From positions 62,001-126,000 of the forward strand of contig NZ_WITC01000032.1 in the NCBI RefSeq assembly GCF_009601505.1: DNA of 64,000 nucleotides, given 5' to 3'. Below the pieces are notes generated by a model that was not told where the DNA came from, made no database searches, and saw only the letters and a program-made list of their open reading frames with translations. Position 1 is the stretch's first letter. Each line of letters begins with the position of its first letter. Shown here piece by piece: positions 23,842-32,734 of this stretch. The translations under genes and the position numbers were made by a program. The stretch comes from Sinorhizobium terangae. GTDB taxonomy: Bacteria; Pseudomonadota; Alphaproteobacteria; Rhizobiales; Rhizobiaceae.

Positions 23842-26010
23842 ATGCGTTTGTCGGACGTCTCGCTGACCAAGCGGATCCTCTGGTGTGTTGCCCTGCCGGC
23901 GCTTGTCGCCACCTGGCTCGCCTATGGGCGGGTCGACGGGAGCCTGGCCAGCTACCGGGACGCTGCGCGCCTGGTGGAGGTCAGCGATTATATCTCAATC
24001 CTCGGCGACGCAGTGCATGCCCTGCAGATGGAGCGCGCCGCGACGGCCATCTTTCTCGCGAGTAAAGCCAATGGCGACGACGCATCACTGAACGCCGCAC
24101 GGCGTGGTTTCGACGGCCGTGCTGCAACGGCTTTGACTGCCGCGTCAAACCTCGCCATCGATCAGGATGCTCCCCTGCGAGAGGGACTGCAGCAGCTTTC
24201 GGTGCTGCGCGGCCGCGTCGATCGGCGCGAGCTGGCGCCGGCGGAGAGCAGTGCGCTGTACAGCCAATCCGTTTCCCGCTTGCTCAGCGTCCTGCGCGCG
24301 CTCACCAACGGCGGGCACATCGACGATGCGCTTGCCGGGGACGTCGAAGCCTACAACCTCTTCTCGTTGGCGAAGGAATATGCGGGCCAGGAACGGGCGG
24401 CTGGCAACGCTTTGATCGCCACGGGCCTGGCTGATCGAGAGGGCTTGGTCCGCCTGGCCAAGCTTTATGGCGCGCAGACGACGCTGCTCAATGAGTTCGC
24501 CGCCAAGTTGCCGGCCTTCGCCGATCGGGCCAGGGCTGTCATGCCTGATGCCTCGGCATCGCTGGCGGAAATGCGGCGGGTGCTTTTGACGGTCGGCGAG
24601 GCAGGAGACCTCTCCACCCTTGATGCAGACGAATGGTATCACCTGGCAAGTGCGCGGATCGACGCCATGCGCGAGGTCGAGAAGGCGCTGCTCGAGGCGA
24701 CGCAAGTGGACGCCGCTGATCTCGCCCGTCGGCAGATGACGGCTCTGCTGATGATTGGTGGCGGCCTGATCGTCGCGCTCGCCGCCGCCGGCTTTGTATC
24801 GGTGCTGATTGCGCTCGGAGTGGTCCGGCCGATCCGGGCACTCACCGCGGCAATCGAGCGTTTCGCGGACGGCGACGCCTGCACGACAGCGGGCCAGACC
24901 GGTGCCAAGGACGAGGTTGGAGCTATGGGGCGCGCAGTCGCCAGGGCCGTAGAGGCTGCCAGGCATCAGGCGGAGGCACAGCGTCAGGAAGATCTGCGTC
25001 GTGCGGCGGAGCGGCAGGCGGAGGCGCGGGCGCTCGAAGAAGAACGGGCAGCGCGGGCAAGAGATCTCGAGCAGGCGCTGGACAATGTAAACCGTGGCTT
25101 GGACGAACTTTCGCGGGGGAACCTCTGCTTCCGGATCGCCCACAAGCTTGCCCCGGATTTCGACGCGCTTCGAACGGCCTTCAACCGGTCCGTCGAGACG
25201 CTGGAGCGGCTCGTTTCCCTGGCCGGCGAGAACGCGAATGTCATCGACGGCGGTTGTGCCGAGTTGCGGATGGCCGTGGACGACCTCGCGCGGCGCACGG
25301 GCAGCCAGGCGACTGCATTGGAGGAAGCGGCGGCCGCTCTGGAGGAGGTCGCGGCTGCGGTCAAGATGTCGTCGATTGGCGCCGACGAGGCGCAGCGCTC
25401 GGTCGTCATCGCAGGCAGCGATGCGGCCGAGGCGACCCGTGTTGTCGCCGAAACGGTGAGCGCGATGCGCGATATTGCCAACTCTTCCGAGCGGATTGGC
25501 CAGATCATCGGTGTGATCGACGAGATCGCCTTTCAGACCAATCTTCTGGCGCTGAATGCCGGGGTCGAGGCGGCACGTGCAGGCGAAGCTGGCAAGGGAT
25601 TTGCCGTCGTCGCGCAGGAGGTTAGAGAGCTGGCGCAGCGCTCGGCCGCCGCGGCGCGGGAGATCAAGGCGCTTATAAGTCAGGCTACGAACGACGTTTC
25701 GGCTGGCGTCGCGCTGGTGGGCAGGACCGGTGAGGCGCTTTCCGGTATCGAGCGGCACGTACAGTCGATCAGCCGGCAGGTTCTCACTATCGCACAGTCC
25801 GCCAAGGAACAGGCCTCGGCGCTCAGCGAGATTACCGCCACGGTCAGCCAGCTCGACCAGATCACACAGCAGAATGCCGGCATGGTGGAGGAGACGACAG
25901 CCGCCTCGGAAACCCTTGCGGTCGAGGCCAGCAAGCTGCGCGGTCAACTGGCGACCTTCCAGACGCGGCAGGCGAGGGCGGAGAGGCGCCGGCAAGCCGA
26001 TGCCGCCTGA
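23842..26010 (+). CDS. Methyl-accepting chemotaxis protein with NIT sensor domain
   Basis: Chemoreceptor of 722 aa. After one N-terminal helix (about 12-27), the periplasmic part (about 45-295) has the four-helix nitrate/nitrite-sensing (NIT) pattern: [32 protein letters not shown] and [12 protein letters not shown] second helix (about 299-325) leads to a HAMP domain ([19 protein letters not shown]), a long charged coiled coil, and the signalling domain with hairpin tip [20 protein letters not shown] and [17 protein letters not shown]. It should signal to CheA at the inner membrane. Nitrate or nitrite as ligand is inferred from the domain and fits the denitrification genes nearby. Confidence 0.9.
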   Translation: MRLSDVSLTKRILWCVALPALVATWLAYGRVDGSLASYRDAARLVEVSDYISILGDAVHALQMERAATAIFLASKANGDDASLNAARRGFDGRAATALTAASNLAIDQDAPLREGLQQLSVLRGRVDRRELAPAESSALYSQSVSRLLSVLRALTNGGHIDDALAGDVEAYNLFSLAKEYAGQERAAGNALIATGLADREGLVRLAKLYGAQTTLLNEFAAKLPAFADRARAVMPDASASLAEMRRVLLTVGEAGDLSTLDADEWYHLASARIDAMREVEKALLEATQVDAADLARRQMTALLMIGGGLIVALAAAGFVSVLIALGVVRPIRALTAAIERFADGDACTTAGQTGAKDEVGAMGRAVARAVEAARHQAEAQRQEDLRRAAERQAEARALEEERAARARDLEQALDNVNRGLDELSRGNLCFRIAHKLAPDFDALRTAFNRSVETLERLVSLAGENANVIDGGCAELRMAVDDLARRTGSQATALEEAAAALEEVAAAVKMSSIGADEAQRSVVIAGSDAAEATRVVAETVSAMRDIANSSERIGQIIGVIDEIAFQTNLLALNAGVEAARAGEAGKGFAVVAQEVRELAQRSAAAAREIKALISQATNDVSAGVALVGRTGEALSGIERHVQSISRQVLTIAQSAKEQASALSEITATVSQLDQITQQNAGMVEETTAASETLAVEASKLRGQLATFQTRQARAERRRQADAA

Positions 26011-26074
26011 CCCGCGCCCATCCCTGCGATCACGCCGACATCTTGCTTCGCCGTGGTCGCATCCTTACGAAGGC

Positions 26075-26512
26075 TCAAAGCTTGCTGAGCGCGGCGTCGA
26101 CCCGTTCACGCGCCTTCTTCGGGAACTTTGCCGCCTTGACTTGCTCGACATTGGCTGGTGCGTCACCGACGACAACGACGGCAACCATGCCCATGCTGAA
26201 GTGAGGCGTGCATTTGACCACATAGATGCCTTGCTCGGTCAGGGTCACTTTAAGCGTTTCGTTTATCTTCCCTTTGAACGCTTCGGCACCCTGCGGGATC
26301 ATATCCTTGACCGTTTCCGCATTGTGCCCCTTGTCCGTAGGCACAAAGGTCACGGTATCACCGGGGCTGGCCTTGAGTACCGACGGCTCGAAGACCATCA
26401 CGCCGTCCGTGCCCTTGTTGAGCATCTTGATCTCATGATCGGCGGCAAAAACGGGAACGCTCAAGACACTCAGGAACGCTGCACCGACGAGAAACTTGGT
26501 CATGGAACGCAT
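26075..26512 (-). CDS. Pseudoazurin (blue copper electron carrier)
   Basis: Periplasmic type I copper protein of 145 aa that donates electrons to nitrite reductase in denitrifiers. A Sec signal ([21 protein letters not shown]) is followed by a cupredoxin fold. The copper ligands are visible: His in DKGHNAET, then Cys, His and Met in [18 protein letters not shown] 26512 has AAGGAG upstream. A TTGCG-N4-GTCAA box lies 79 bases upstream, consistent with NnrR/FNR-type control. No nitrite reductase gene is in the window, but the NO-response genes next door fit the same physiology. Confidence 0.93.
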   Translation of the reverse strand: MRSMTKFLVGAAFLSVLSVPVFAADHEIKMLNKGTDGVMVFEPSVLKASPGDTVTFVPTDKGHNAETVKDMIPQGAEAFKGKINETLKVTLTEQGIYVVKCTPHFSMGMVAVVVVGDAPANVEQVKAAKFPKKARERVDAALSKL

Positions 26513-26957
26513 TGCAATTCTCCTTGCTGGAAGACACCCCGCATGGGCGCCTTGCAGGGACGATGACTAAGCCGTGTGGTCCGTTCGTTCTTTGACATAA
26601 CGCAAATTTGGCTCGCGTCAGAACGACGCAACCTTTGGTTTCCATGCAGCCGAAAGACGGTGACTCAGATGCGCTTACCAGGGCGGAAGGGCGCGTATGT
26701 CCTGCAGACATCGGATCATGTCGCCCGCAAACGTCTGCGCCTGCTTCCGTTCCGCCTCCGTGCGCTCGCGTTCGGCGCAGTCTAGGTAGCAATCGAGTAG
26801 GAACTCACAAAGCGGGACCAGCCGCTCGGAGACGTTGTCTGGCACGTGCTGCAGGAGAGGCGACTCGGCAGCGGTTCCCGCAAAAGATGCTCAGCTCGCT
26901 CGGCCGCTTCAACCGAATGGGCGCGCAGCCAAGAGGAGTGCGGTCCTGTACCGAGGG
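26513..26957. other. Interval holding a regulatory box and a possible broken frame
   Basis: About 445 bases between pseudoazurin and the DUF6522 gene. It carries the NnrR-like box at 26592-26605. A minus-strand frame at 26675-26890 with protein-like composition (ending DMIRCLQDIRALPPW) lacks a good start and may be the end of a frameshifted third gene of the nnrS operon. Confidence 0.45.
26592..26605. promoter_or_regulatory. NnrR/FNR-type box upstream of pseudoazurin
   Basis: On the minus strand TTGCG-TTAT-GTCAA, a Crp/Fnr-family dyad with the TTGCG half typical of NnrR/DNR sites, 79 bases upstream of the pseudoazurin start. Confidence 0.65.
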
Positions 26958-27230
26958 TCAGGGCCGCCCGCGGCTGCGAAGAATTGTCATTTCTTCGCTC
27001 GCGACCCGACCCTGGTCGTCCAGGATGGCGCGCCACATCCGGTTTCCGAGCCTTACGCTGAGGCGGCACGTGCCGGCATCCTCGGCCTCGCCGCGCTCGA
27101 CCATGCTCATCACCGAGCCCCTCCTCAGATGTTGGCGGAACTCGTCGCTCGACAGCCCGAACCGCTCTGCGAGCTCGCTTGATTCCAGTATGAAGTCTCC
27201 GCTTTGATTGCGTTCTATGTACATTGGCAT
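26958..27230 (-). CDS. DUF6522-type small protein in the nnrS operon
   Basis: A 90-aa soluble protein beginning MPMYIERNQSGDFILES and containing LAERFGLSSDEFRQHLRRG, a helix-turn-helix-like stretch, then RLSVRLGNRMWRAILDD. This layout fits the DUF6522 family as I remember it, which occurs beside denitrification genes in Rhizobiales. It starts 11 bases after the nnrS stop on the same strand and is almost certainly cotranscribed. No catalytic residues are evident. Its link to NO tolerance is inferred from position only. Confidence 0.7.
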   Translation of the reverse strand: MPMYIERNQSGDFILESSELAERFGLSSDEFRQHLRRGSVMSMVERGEAEDAGTCRLSVRLGNRMWRAILDDQGRVASEEMTILRSRGRP

Positions 27231-27241
27231 TTCACTGCGGT

Positions 27242-28438
27242 TCAGTCGTTGCTATCGGCGCGTGCGCCGCGGTTGCCGATTGCTGCGCTGAACACCGGCC
27301 TCGGAACAGGACCAGTCAGGCCCGGTATGTAGACGGCGAGGAAAAGCGCCCAAGCGGCCATCCAGCAGATCGCGGACGCAACCATAAGATTGAAATGCGC
27401 GTCGATCGGCAATCCGGCGAGAATGCGCAGCAGCGCTGAAAGAGTCACGAGGCCGAATGCACACGCCATGGTCCCATTGGTGACCAAGGCCTCTCCATTT
27501 CGTCTCATGGCCGAGCGCATCATCACGGCGGCCATCATCGTTCCCATCGCACCCATGGTCAGCGCATGCAGAGCGGCGGCAGCCGGAATCCGATCGGGAA
27601 AGACGACCGCCAGACCGTTCAGAACGAGACCCGCCGGCGTCCAGGCAAACGCAAGATGCAACACGAACAAGGCAGGATAACGATAGGTGCTGACACTTTG
27701 CCATGCCCTCATTTGCAGCAGCAGCAAACCACCCGAAGACATCAGCACGTAACCCGATGTCTGATGCTGATGGACAGCTTCGATCGAGGCGGTGGCAAGT
27801 ACGCCGGCTATCGCCAGGTACGAAAGCGCCGGGCGATCGCGAAGGGGCCCTGCACCAGTCCTGTCGAGCCATCGACGGGTAAAAGCAGGCACTGCACGTC
27901 CGCCGATCAGAATTATCAGGACAACATACAAAAGCGGCGTGCTTATGGGGCTCACACCTCGATCGACAAGGGACAGGGCGTTTGCACCGAGCGCGGCCAT
28001 GCCGAGCGGCGCCCAGAGCCGATGCCAGGCCCTGGAGGACACCACGCCATGCATCAGGATCACTGTCAGGCAGACGAAATAGGCGGTTGCTCCTATTGCC
28101 GCAGCGATAAACGGCAACGGGTCCGAAAATGCTGCCGTCATACGGGCGGCGCACCAGAGGCAGGTGACGAAGACCGTGACGATGGGCGAGACGGGGCGGC
28201 TTTTCGTCCAGGAAGGCAAGGCTGTCAAAAGGTAGCCTCCCGCCGCAGCACTGGTCATGCCGAAGAGAAGTTCATGGCGGTGCCAGGCGACGGGCTCCGG
28301 ACCTGTTCCCGCTGGAAGCAGCCAGACTGCGGGCGCGACCAACGCCCATAATCCCGCCAGAAGAAACAAGGGGCGGTAAGGCGCCTGCCAGATGGATATC
28401 CTAATCTTCGGAGCGGCACTCGTCATCCGACCCGTCAT
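27242..28438 (-). CDS. nnrS: NnrS-family haem/copper membrane protein
   Basis: Integral membrane protein of 398 aa with about twelve helices that protects against nitric oxide stress. Family signatures are WHRHELLFG near residue 52, GGRAVPAFTRRWLD in the middle and HALTMGAMGTMMAAVMMR after residue 285; the conserved histidines probably bind haem or copper. ATG 28438 overlaps the stop of the upstream di-iron repair gene (ATGA), so expression is coupled. The DUF6522 gene follows. Regulation through the TTGCG-N4-CACAA box upstream of the first gene is likely. NnrS is commonly part of the NnrR regulon in Rhodobacter relatives. Confidence 0.92.
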   Translation of the reverse strand: MTGRMTSAAPKIRISIWQAPYRPLFLLAGLWALVAPAVWLLPAGTGPEPVAWHRHELLFGMTSAAAGGYLLTALPSWTKSRPVSPIVTVFVTCLWCAARMTAAFSDPLPFIAAAIGATAYFVCLTVILMHGVVSSRAWHRLWAPLGMAALGANALSLVDRGVSPISTPLLYVVLIILIGGRAVPAFTRRWLDRTGAGPLRDRPALSYLAIAGVLATASIEAVHQHQTSGYVLMSSGGLLLLQMRAWQSVSTYRYPALFVLHLAFAWTPAGLVLNGLAVVFPDRIPAAAALHALTMGAMGTMMAAVMMRSAMRRNGEALVTNGTMACAFGLVTLSALLRILAGLPIDAHFNLMVASAICWMAAWALFLAVYIPGLTGPVPRPVFSAAIGNRGARADSND

Positions 28439-29094
28439 GCCGGTTCGAAACGAGGAAACAGCACGGCGTTTTCGAGATGCATATGGGCGACGAGGTCATC
28501 GGTAAACTTGCGCAGCCCCGTATAGAGCGCAGTCCACGAGCCACAGGCTCCAGCCGGCAGCGAGAGGCCATGGGTCAGATGCTCGATCGTCCGGAGGTGC
28601 TCCGCCTCGTCATCATGCTCATGCCGCATCTGCGTAATCGGATGCATGATCGTCTCGTTGCCGCCGGACCGCATCATCGGGAAGAGAACCAGTTCTTCCT
28701 TCACCATATGGCCTTCGAGTTGGTTCCGCAGAGCCTCCAGCGCCTGTGAAAGCCCGATCGGTGCCGACGGATGGTCGGCATGTACGCGCTCCACCTTCTG
28801 TGCGAGCGGAATTAGCCAGGTCAGTTCCGAGCGGTGCGTTTCGTGATATCTGGCGAGGATATGCGCGATGAGGTCAGCGGTCTCTTCAGGCGCATCCCGT
28901 CTTGCCGCCTCCACCAATGTCTCAAGTTCGGAAAGCAACGTCGACGGTGCGAGCCCGGCCTTGACGGCAGCTTCCGAGAGCCGCAGGTTGCCGCCGCAAC
29001 AAAAGCTGATGTCATGGCGGCGGAAAAGTTCCGCCGCCCCTGGCAATTCCGCTGCGATCGTTGCGACTGTCTGGTCGAGGCTTATTCCGGTCAT
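28435..29094 (-). CDS. Di-iron iron-sulfur cluster repair protein (RIC/ScdA/YtfE, DnrN-like)
   Basis: Cytoplasmic protein of 219 aa that repairs Fe-S clusters after NO or oxidative damage. The N-terminal DUF542 domain carries the paired cysteines in HDISFCCGGNLRLSEA. The C-terminal hemerythrin-like domain supplies di-iron ligands in ILARYHETHRSEL, LEGHMVKEELVLFPMM, MRHEHDDEAEHL and LVAHMHLENAVLFPRF. ATG 29094 is chosen because AAGGA lies upstream and it begins the DUF542 domain; the frame extends to 29265 without support. First gene of the operon with nnrS and DUF6522; an NnrR-type box lies 122 bases upstream. Confidence 0.92.
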   Translation of the reverse strand: MTGISLDQTVATIAAELPGAAELFRRHDISFCCGGNLRLSEAAVKAGLAPSTLLSELETLVEAARRDAPEETADLIAHILARYHETHRSELTWLIPLAQKVERVHADHPSAPIGLSQALEALRNQLEGHMVKEELVLFPMMRSGGNETIMHPITQMRHEHDDEAEHLRTIEHLTHGLSLPAGACGSWTALYTGLRKFTDDLVAHMHLENAVLFPRFEPA

Positions 29095-29216
29095 GATCTG
29101 TTCCTTGATCTGTTGGCGCTGGATCTTTCGAGCCGACGATGCCGGGACTGGAGCCGGCCGATGATCCAACATCGAGATGTGCTCGCCATTTTGTCGGAGA
29201 AGGCGCCGTTTCGTCT

Positions 29217-29230
29217 TTGTGCCCGCGCAA
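29217..29230. promoter_or_regulatory. NnrR/DNR-type box upstream of the di-iron repair/nnrS operon
   Basis: On the minus strand TTGCG-CGGG-CACAA, an exact match to the TTGCG-N4-CACAA site described for NnrR in Rhodobacter. It lies 122 bases upstream of the di-iron repair gene and 117 bases upstream of the divergent SRPBCC gene, so it could serve either. Confidence 0.75.
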
Positions 29231-29347
29231 ACAGGCACAAGCAGGCGAATGGACCGGTTGGACAAATCAGAACTGAGCGATCAAGCTGGATCACGTGAGC
29301 CGATGAAGTCAGAATGAAGCTCACTCGTTCGCCTGCCGGGAGACTGA

Positions 29348-29815
29348 ATGCCGTCCACCGAATTTCAGCTCGTTACGACATGGACCATCGACGCCTCGGT
29401 CGAGGATGTCTGGCGGTTGCTGAATGCGCCCGAAACCTGGCCGGAATGGTGGCCCACGGTGAAAGAGGTCACGCTTCTGCGCGAAGGCGACGAGGCCGGC
29501 ATCGGCGCCGTCCATCGGATGAGATGGTCCACGGCATTGCCTTATGACCTCGCCTTCGAAATCGAAACCACCAGGATCGTGCCGCTATCCATCATCGAGG
29601 GGAGAGCCCGCGGCGAGCTCGAGGGGCTTGGTCGATGGACGTTGCAACCCGATGGCTCGAAATGCAATGTCCGCTACGACTGGATCGTCAGGGTCACCAA
29701 GCCCTGGATGATCAGACTTTCATTCATCCTGAAACCTGTCTTCAGCTGGAACCATGCAGTCGTGATGGAACGCGGCCGGCGAGGTCTCGTGCATCGCCTG
29801 GCCCGCGCTACATGA
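29348..29815 (+). CDS. SRPBCC-family (START/polyketide cyclase-like) protein
   Basis: Single-domain protein of 155 aa with the SRPBCC helix-grip fold, which encloses a hydrophobic pocket. It starts STEFQLVTTWTIDASVEDVWRLL and has NAPETWPEWWPTVKEVTLL, typical of the polyketide-cyclase/dehydrase subgroup; EGRARGELEGLGRWTL and the Trp-rich end also fit. GGGAG lies upstream of ATG 29348. Ligand or reaction unknown. It is divergent from the NO-repair operon across the NnrR-type box, and convergent with the MBL-fold gene through a strong hairpin. Confidence 0.83.
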   Translation: MPSTEFQLVTTWTIDASVEDVWRLLNAPETWPEWWPTVKEVTLLREGDEAGIGAVHRMRWSTALPYDLAFEIETTRIVPLSIIEGRARGELEGLGRWTLQPDGSKCNVRYDWIVRVTKPWMIRLSFILKPVFSWNHAVVMERGRRGLVHRLARAT

Positions 29816-29882
29816 AGAGATCCCGCATCAGGCGAGCTGCCGCACGGCCGCCGACACCAGATCATTAGCGACAAAATCATGC

Positions 29883-29935
29883 AGCAATTCAAAGTGCTAC
29901 GCCGCGCGTCCGATTGGACGCGCGGCGTTGTAGTT
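29883..29935. repeat. Interspersed palindromic repeat (Sinorhizobium type), copy 2, with terminator hairpin
   Basis: Begins GCAGCAATTCAAAGTGCTA, matching copy 1 at 6931, and continues into a 13-bp perfect stem: ACGCCGCGCGTCC (29901-29913), loop GATT, and its complement (29918-29930). Lying between convergent genes, it probably acts as a bidirectional terminator. Confidence 0.7.
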
Positions 29936-29956
29936 TGGCCCTAGCCCAATAAGCTG

Positions 29957-30919
29957 TCAGTAGTCCCAGAAGACCGGTACCCAACGGAAGTGGTCGCCAT
30001 CGACCGCCACCCGACCGACGGACGGGAACGGCAGGTGGGTGGCCACCAGCAACGATCTGGTCGCCGCAAGCTCCTTGAAAAGACCGGTCCGAACGCGGGC
30101 CGCCTCCTCGGGGTCGTGTTCGAAGCCATTGTACCAGTCGGGGTGCTCGAACCCGACCGCGAACACGGCGTCGCCGGCGAACATCAGCCGGTCGCCGCCG
30201 GAAGCCACGCGGACGACACAGTGCCCCGGGGTGTGGCCGCCGGTGCGAGTAGCGACCACGCCCGGCGCCACCTCGTACTCATCCTCGAACTGCTGCAGTT
30301 GATTGTGGTATACGCTCAGAAACCGCTTGGCGGTCGCCCGCAGCGCGTCCGGGAAGCCGTCGGGCATGACCGCGTGGGAGAAATCGGGCGCCTCCCAGAA
30401 CTTGACTTCTGCGGCCGCCAGGTGGATCCGCAGGTCCGGACGCAACTGCTCCTTCACCCCGTTGACGAGCAGCCCGCCAATGTGGTCCATGTGCAAGTGG
30501 GTCAGCACCACGTCGGTCACGGAGCCAAGATCGATGCCGGCGCCTTCCAGTCGCTTGATCAGCTGCCCGGCCCGCGGCAGGTTCAAGTTCGGGTCCAAGC
30601 CTAGCCCGGCGTCGATAAGTATGGTCCGGTCGCCGCTGCGCACCAGGACCACATTCAGCGCCCAGTCGAAAGCGTCCGGGGGCAGGAACATTTCGTCCAG
30701 CCAGGCCGCCCGGGCGGCCGGGGCGGCGTTGTGTCCCAACATCTTGGTCGGGAGCGGTAGCACCCCATCGCTGATCACGACCACCTCGATCTCGCCGATC
30801 TGCACCGCATAGCGCGACGGAACCAGCTCTTCGGGTCTACCCGGATGTGAGGTCTTGACCAAGCTCATGTTTTTCTCCTGCTGACCATTCGTACGGGGTT
30901 TTGTTTCTGCCTGCGACAT
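29957..30919 (-). CDS. Metallo-beta-lactamase-fold hydrolase
   Basis: MBL-fold enzyme of about 320 aa. The metal-binding motif H-X-H-X-D-H is VLTHLHMDHIGG, with further ligands His in TGGHTPGHCVV, Asp in MFAGDAVF and a distal His in LLVATHLPFPSVG. It lacks a signal, so it is cytoplasmic. Two starts have good ribosome binding sites: ATG 30919 (AGGAG, 4 bases) and ATG 30868 (AGGAG, 6 bases). The shorter form begins MSLVKTSHPG and may be the true one. The group includes lactonases and related hydrolases; substrate unknown. Single-gene unit. Confidence 0.85.
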   Translation of the reverse strand: MSQAETKPRTNGQQEKNMSLVKTSHPGRPEELVPSRYAVQIGEIEVVVISDGVLPLPTKMLGHNAAPAARAAWLDEMFLPPDAFDWALNVVLVRSGDRTILIDAGLGLDPNLNLPRAGQLIKRLEGAGIDLGSVTDVVLTHLHMDHIGGLLVNGVKEQLRPDLRIHLAAAEVKFWEAPDFSHAVMPDGFPDALRATAKRFLSVYHNQLQQFEDEYEVAPGVVATRTGGHTPGHCVVRVASGGDRLMFAGDAVFAVGFEHPDWYNGFEHDPEEAARVRTGLFKELAATRSLLVATHLPFPSVGRVAVDGDHFRWVPVFWDY

Positions 30920-31337
30920 GACGCGCTCCTGTTTTGCGTGATCGACTGTGTCGGTCACGAGTGACGTCGCGGACTCTATGTTGAGGCGCGTTGGCGAACG
31001 AGCCACACCTGAGTATGGGTAGCCTGTGCTGTCAGTCGGCCTCAGCGAGGATTTGGTGATGAAGAGGCTGGCATGAAGAAGTGGACGCGCTCGCCCGCCG
31101 AACGGTGGCCCCGCACTCCACATTGACTCGAAGCCGCTTACCGACGGCCGTATCGGGCACCTCCGCCGCCATCCCGGAGTGGGGCCAGCCGAAGTTCGCA
31201 TTGCCGCGACCGGCTGCTGGGCTCAGGTCCTGAGCCTAATGCATTGTCGGCCAAAAGTGTGCAGCGGTTTCGGGCAACGATGCATGAAATCAATGACCTA
31301 AAGCGCGTCACACGAGTCCGATTGAGCGCGACGCGCA
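30920..31337. other. Intergenic interval with a second interspersed repeat family
   Basis: About 420 bases without a supported gene, upstream of the MBL-fold gene. The right third (31225-31337) belongs to an apparent intergenic repeat. The left part presumably carries the MBL gene promoter. Confidence 0.45.
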
Positions 31338-31340
31338 TTA
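31225..31340. repeat. Probable interspersed intergenic repeat with GCGCGTC dyad
   Basis: A block running through AAGTGTGCAGCGGTTTCGGG and CTAAAGCGCGTC, with GCGCGTC (31303-31309) pairing with GACGCGC (31330-31336). From memory it resembles another short repeat common between Sinorhizobium genes; only one copy is in this window. Confidence 0.4.
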
Positions 31341-31451
31341 CATGGACAGGGCCGCTGCAACGGCGATGATCGCGGCGGTTATCAGGACCAATCCACTGAT
31401 CCTCCGCATCCTCGTTCGGCGTGTCCGCTCGCCGGTCCAATCGTAGCTCAT
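31338..31451 (-). CDS. Tiny single-span membrane protein (37 aa)
   Basis: A short frame beginning MSYDWTGERTRRTRMRRI and ending in one hydrophobic helix (SGLVLITAAIIAVAAAL). GGAG lies six bases before ATG 31451; ATG 31454 is an in-frame alternative. The positive-inside N-terminus predicts a cytoplasmic tail and one membrane span. I recall similar MSYDW-starting miniature proteins in Rhizobiaceae but cannot name a family or function. It follows the Bcr/CflA-type gene on the same strand by about 85 bases. Confidence 0.5.
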   Translation of the reverse strand: MSYDWTGERTRRTRMRRISGLVLITAAIIAVAAALSM

Positions 31452-31534
31452 CATGTGCTCCGAGGTTCTTTGGTCGAGCCACGGACAATGAGCAAATTTG
31501 GTTAACAAATGGGAAATTCGCTTTCGGGGTTCGA

Positions 31535-32734
31535 TCAGGCGTCCGCCGCAGGTGCGTTCTGCACCGTTCCGTCGCCAAACAGCCGACCCTTCTCGGCGAC
31601 CAGGAAGCAGGCGAGCACGCAGGTGCCGAAGATGCAGAGGCTCGCGATCACCGGCGTCAGTGTTCCGTCGAAGGACTGCGCCACCGCCCAGCCGAGGATC
31701 GCCCCGCCAACGGTCTGGATGGCGCCGAAGATGGCGGACGCCGTTCCGGCGACTTCCCCGAGCGGTTCCATCGCGAGCGCCCCGGTATTGGGAAAACCAA
31801 ACGCGACCATGGGAGTGACCAGCACGATCATGAGCGAAAACAGCCAGAGCGGCGGTGTTGCAAGCTGGACCATTGCAAGCCACGCAACGCTCCCGGCAAG
31901 AAAGAGGAGCATTGCGCCATGCGCCAGCCGGCGCATTCCGAACCTTGCCACAAGATGCGAATTGACCAGGAACCCGACGATTGCGGCCCCGGGCATGGCG
32001 GCAAAGGCGAGCGGGTAATAAGGACCGAGCCCATAGATATCGACATACACCTGCTGTGACGTATTAATCAGTGCGAAGATAATTCCGAGCAGGAACATGC
32101 CGGACAGCCCGTAGCTGAACCCGGTCCGGTTGCGGATCACGATGGCAAAGCCATCCACCACGCTCGTGAAGTCGAGTGGTCGGCGGCTTGCGAGCGCCAG
32201 GGTTTCCGGCATGCGCAGGAAGGTCCACACTCCGATCATCGCCGCAAGGCCGCCCATGGCGACGAAGATCAACTCCCATGGCCCCACCAGAAGGATGATC
32301 TGCCCGACACCGGGCATAAAAAGAGGAATGAGCAGGAAGATCGATAGGGCAACCGAGACGACCTCCGACATCGCAGCGCCCTCATATCGGTCGCGCACCG
32401 CCGAAATCATTCCGACGCGGATCGCCGCCGCGGCCACCCCTTGGGCAAAACGAAGCGAAAGCAGCTCTGAAAAGTCGCGCACGGCGGCCGAAGCCAGCGC
32501 GCAGGCGATATAGACGGCGATACCGATCAATATTGGCCGGCGGCGGCCGAAACGATCGCAGAGCGGTCCGAACACCACTTGCGGCAAGCCGAAGCCGATA
32601 AGAAACATCGTCAGGACAAGCGAGCGGTCGTTTGGATCAGCGACCTGGAACGCAGCGCCGATATCTGGCAGCGCCGGCAGCATGATGTCGAGCGCTAGCG
32701 CCTCGATGGCCATAAGGGCAGCTACGAGTGCCAC
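31535..32734 (-). CDS. Bcr/CflA-type MFS drug exporter
   Basis: Twelve-helix MFS transporter of 399 aa. The start of helix 1 reads ALVAALMAIEALALDIMLPALPDIG, typical of Bcr/CflA/EmrD drug:proton antiporters. MFS motif A appears as GPLCDRFGRRRPILIG between helices 2 and 3. GTG 32734 has AGGGA upstream, but the residues encoded just before it (SRREF) also fit the family N-terminus and an in-frame stop lies shortly upstream, so the original start codon may have been lost. Substrate unknown. Not linked to a neighbouring regulator with certainty. Confidence 0.87.
   Translation of the reverse strand: MALVAALMAIEALALDIMLPALPDIGAAFQVADPNDRSLVLTMFLIGFGLPQVVFGPLCDRFGRRRPILIGIAVYIACALASAAVRDFSELLSLRFAQGVAAAAIRVGMISAVRDRYEGAAMSEVVSVALSIFLLIPLFMPGVGQIILLVGPWELIFVAMGGLAAMIGVWTFLRMPETLALASRRPLDFTSVVDGFAIVIRNRTGFSYGLSGMFLLGIIFALINTSQQVYVDIYGLGPYYPLAFAAMPGAAIVGFLVNSHLVARFGMRRLAHGAMLLFLAGSVAWLAMVQLATPPLWLFSLMIVLVTPMVAFGFPNTGALAMEPLGEVAGTASAIFGAIQTVGGAILGWAVAQSFDGTLTPVIASLCIFGTCVLACFLVAEKGRLFGDGTVQNAPAADA

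Noticed and set aside
24145..25995. 616-codon minus-strand open frame
   Set aside because: Antisense shadow of the chemoreceptor; the residues are Arg/Leu-rich without any domain.
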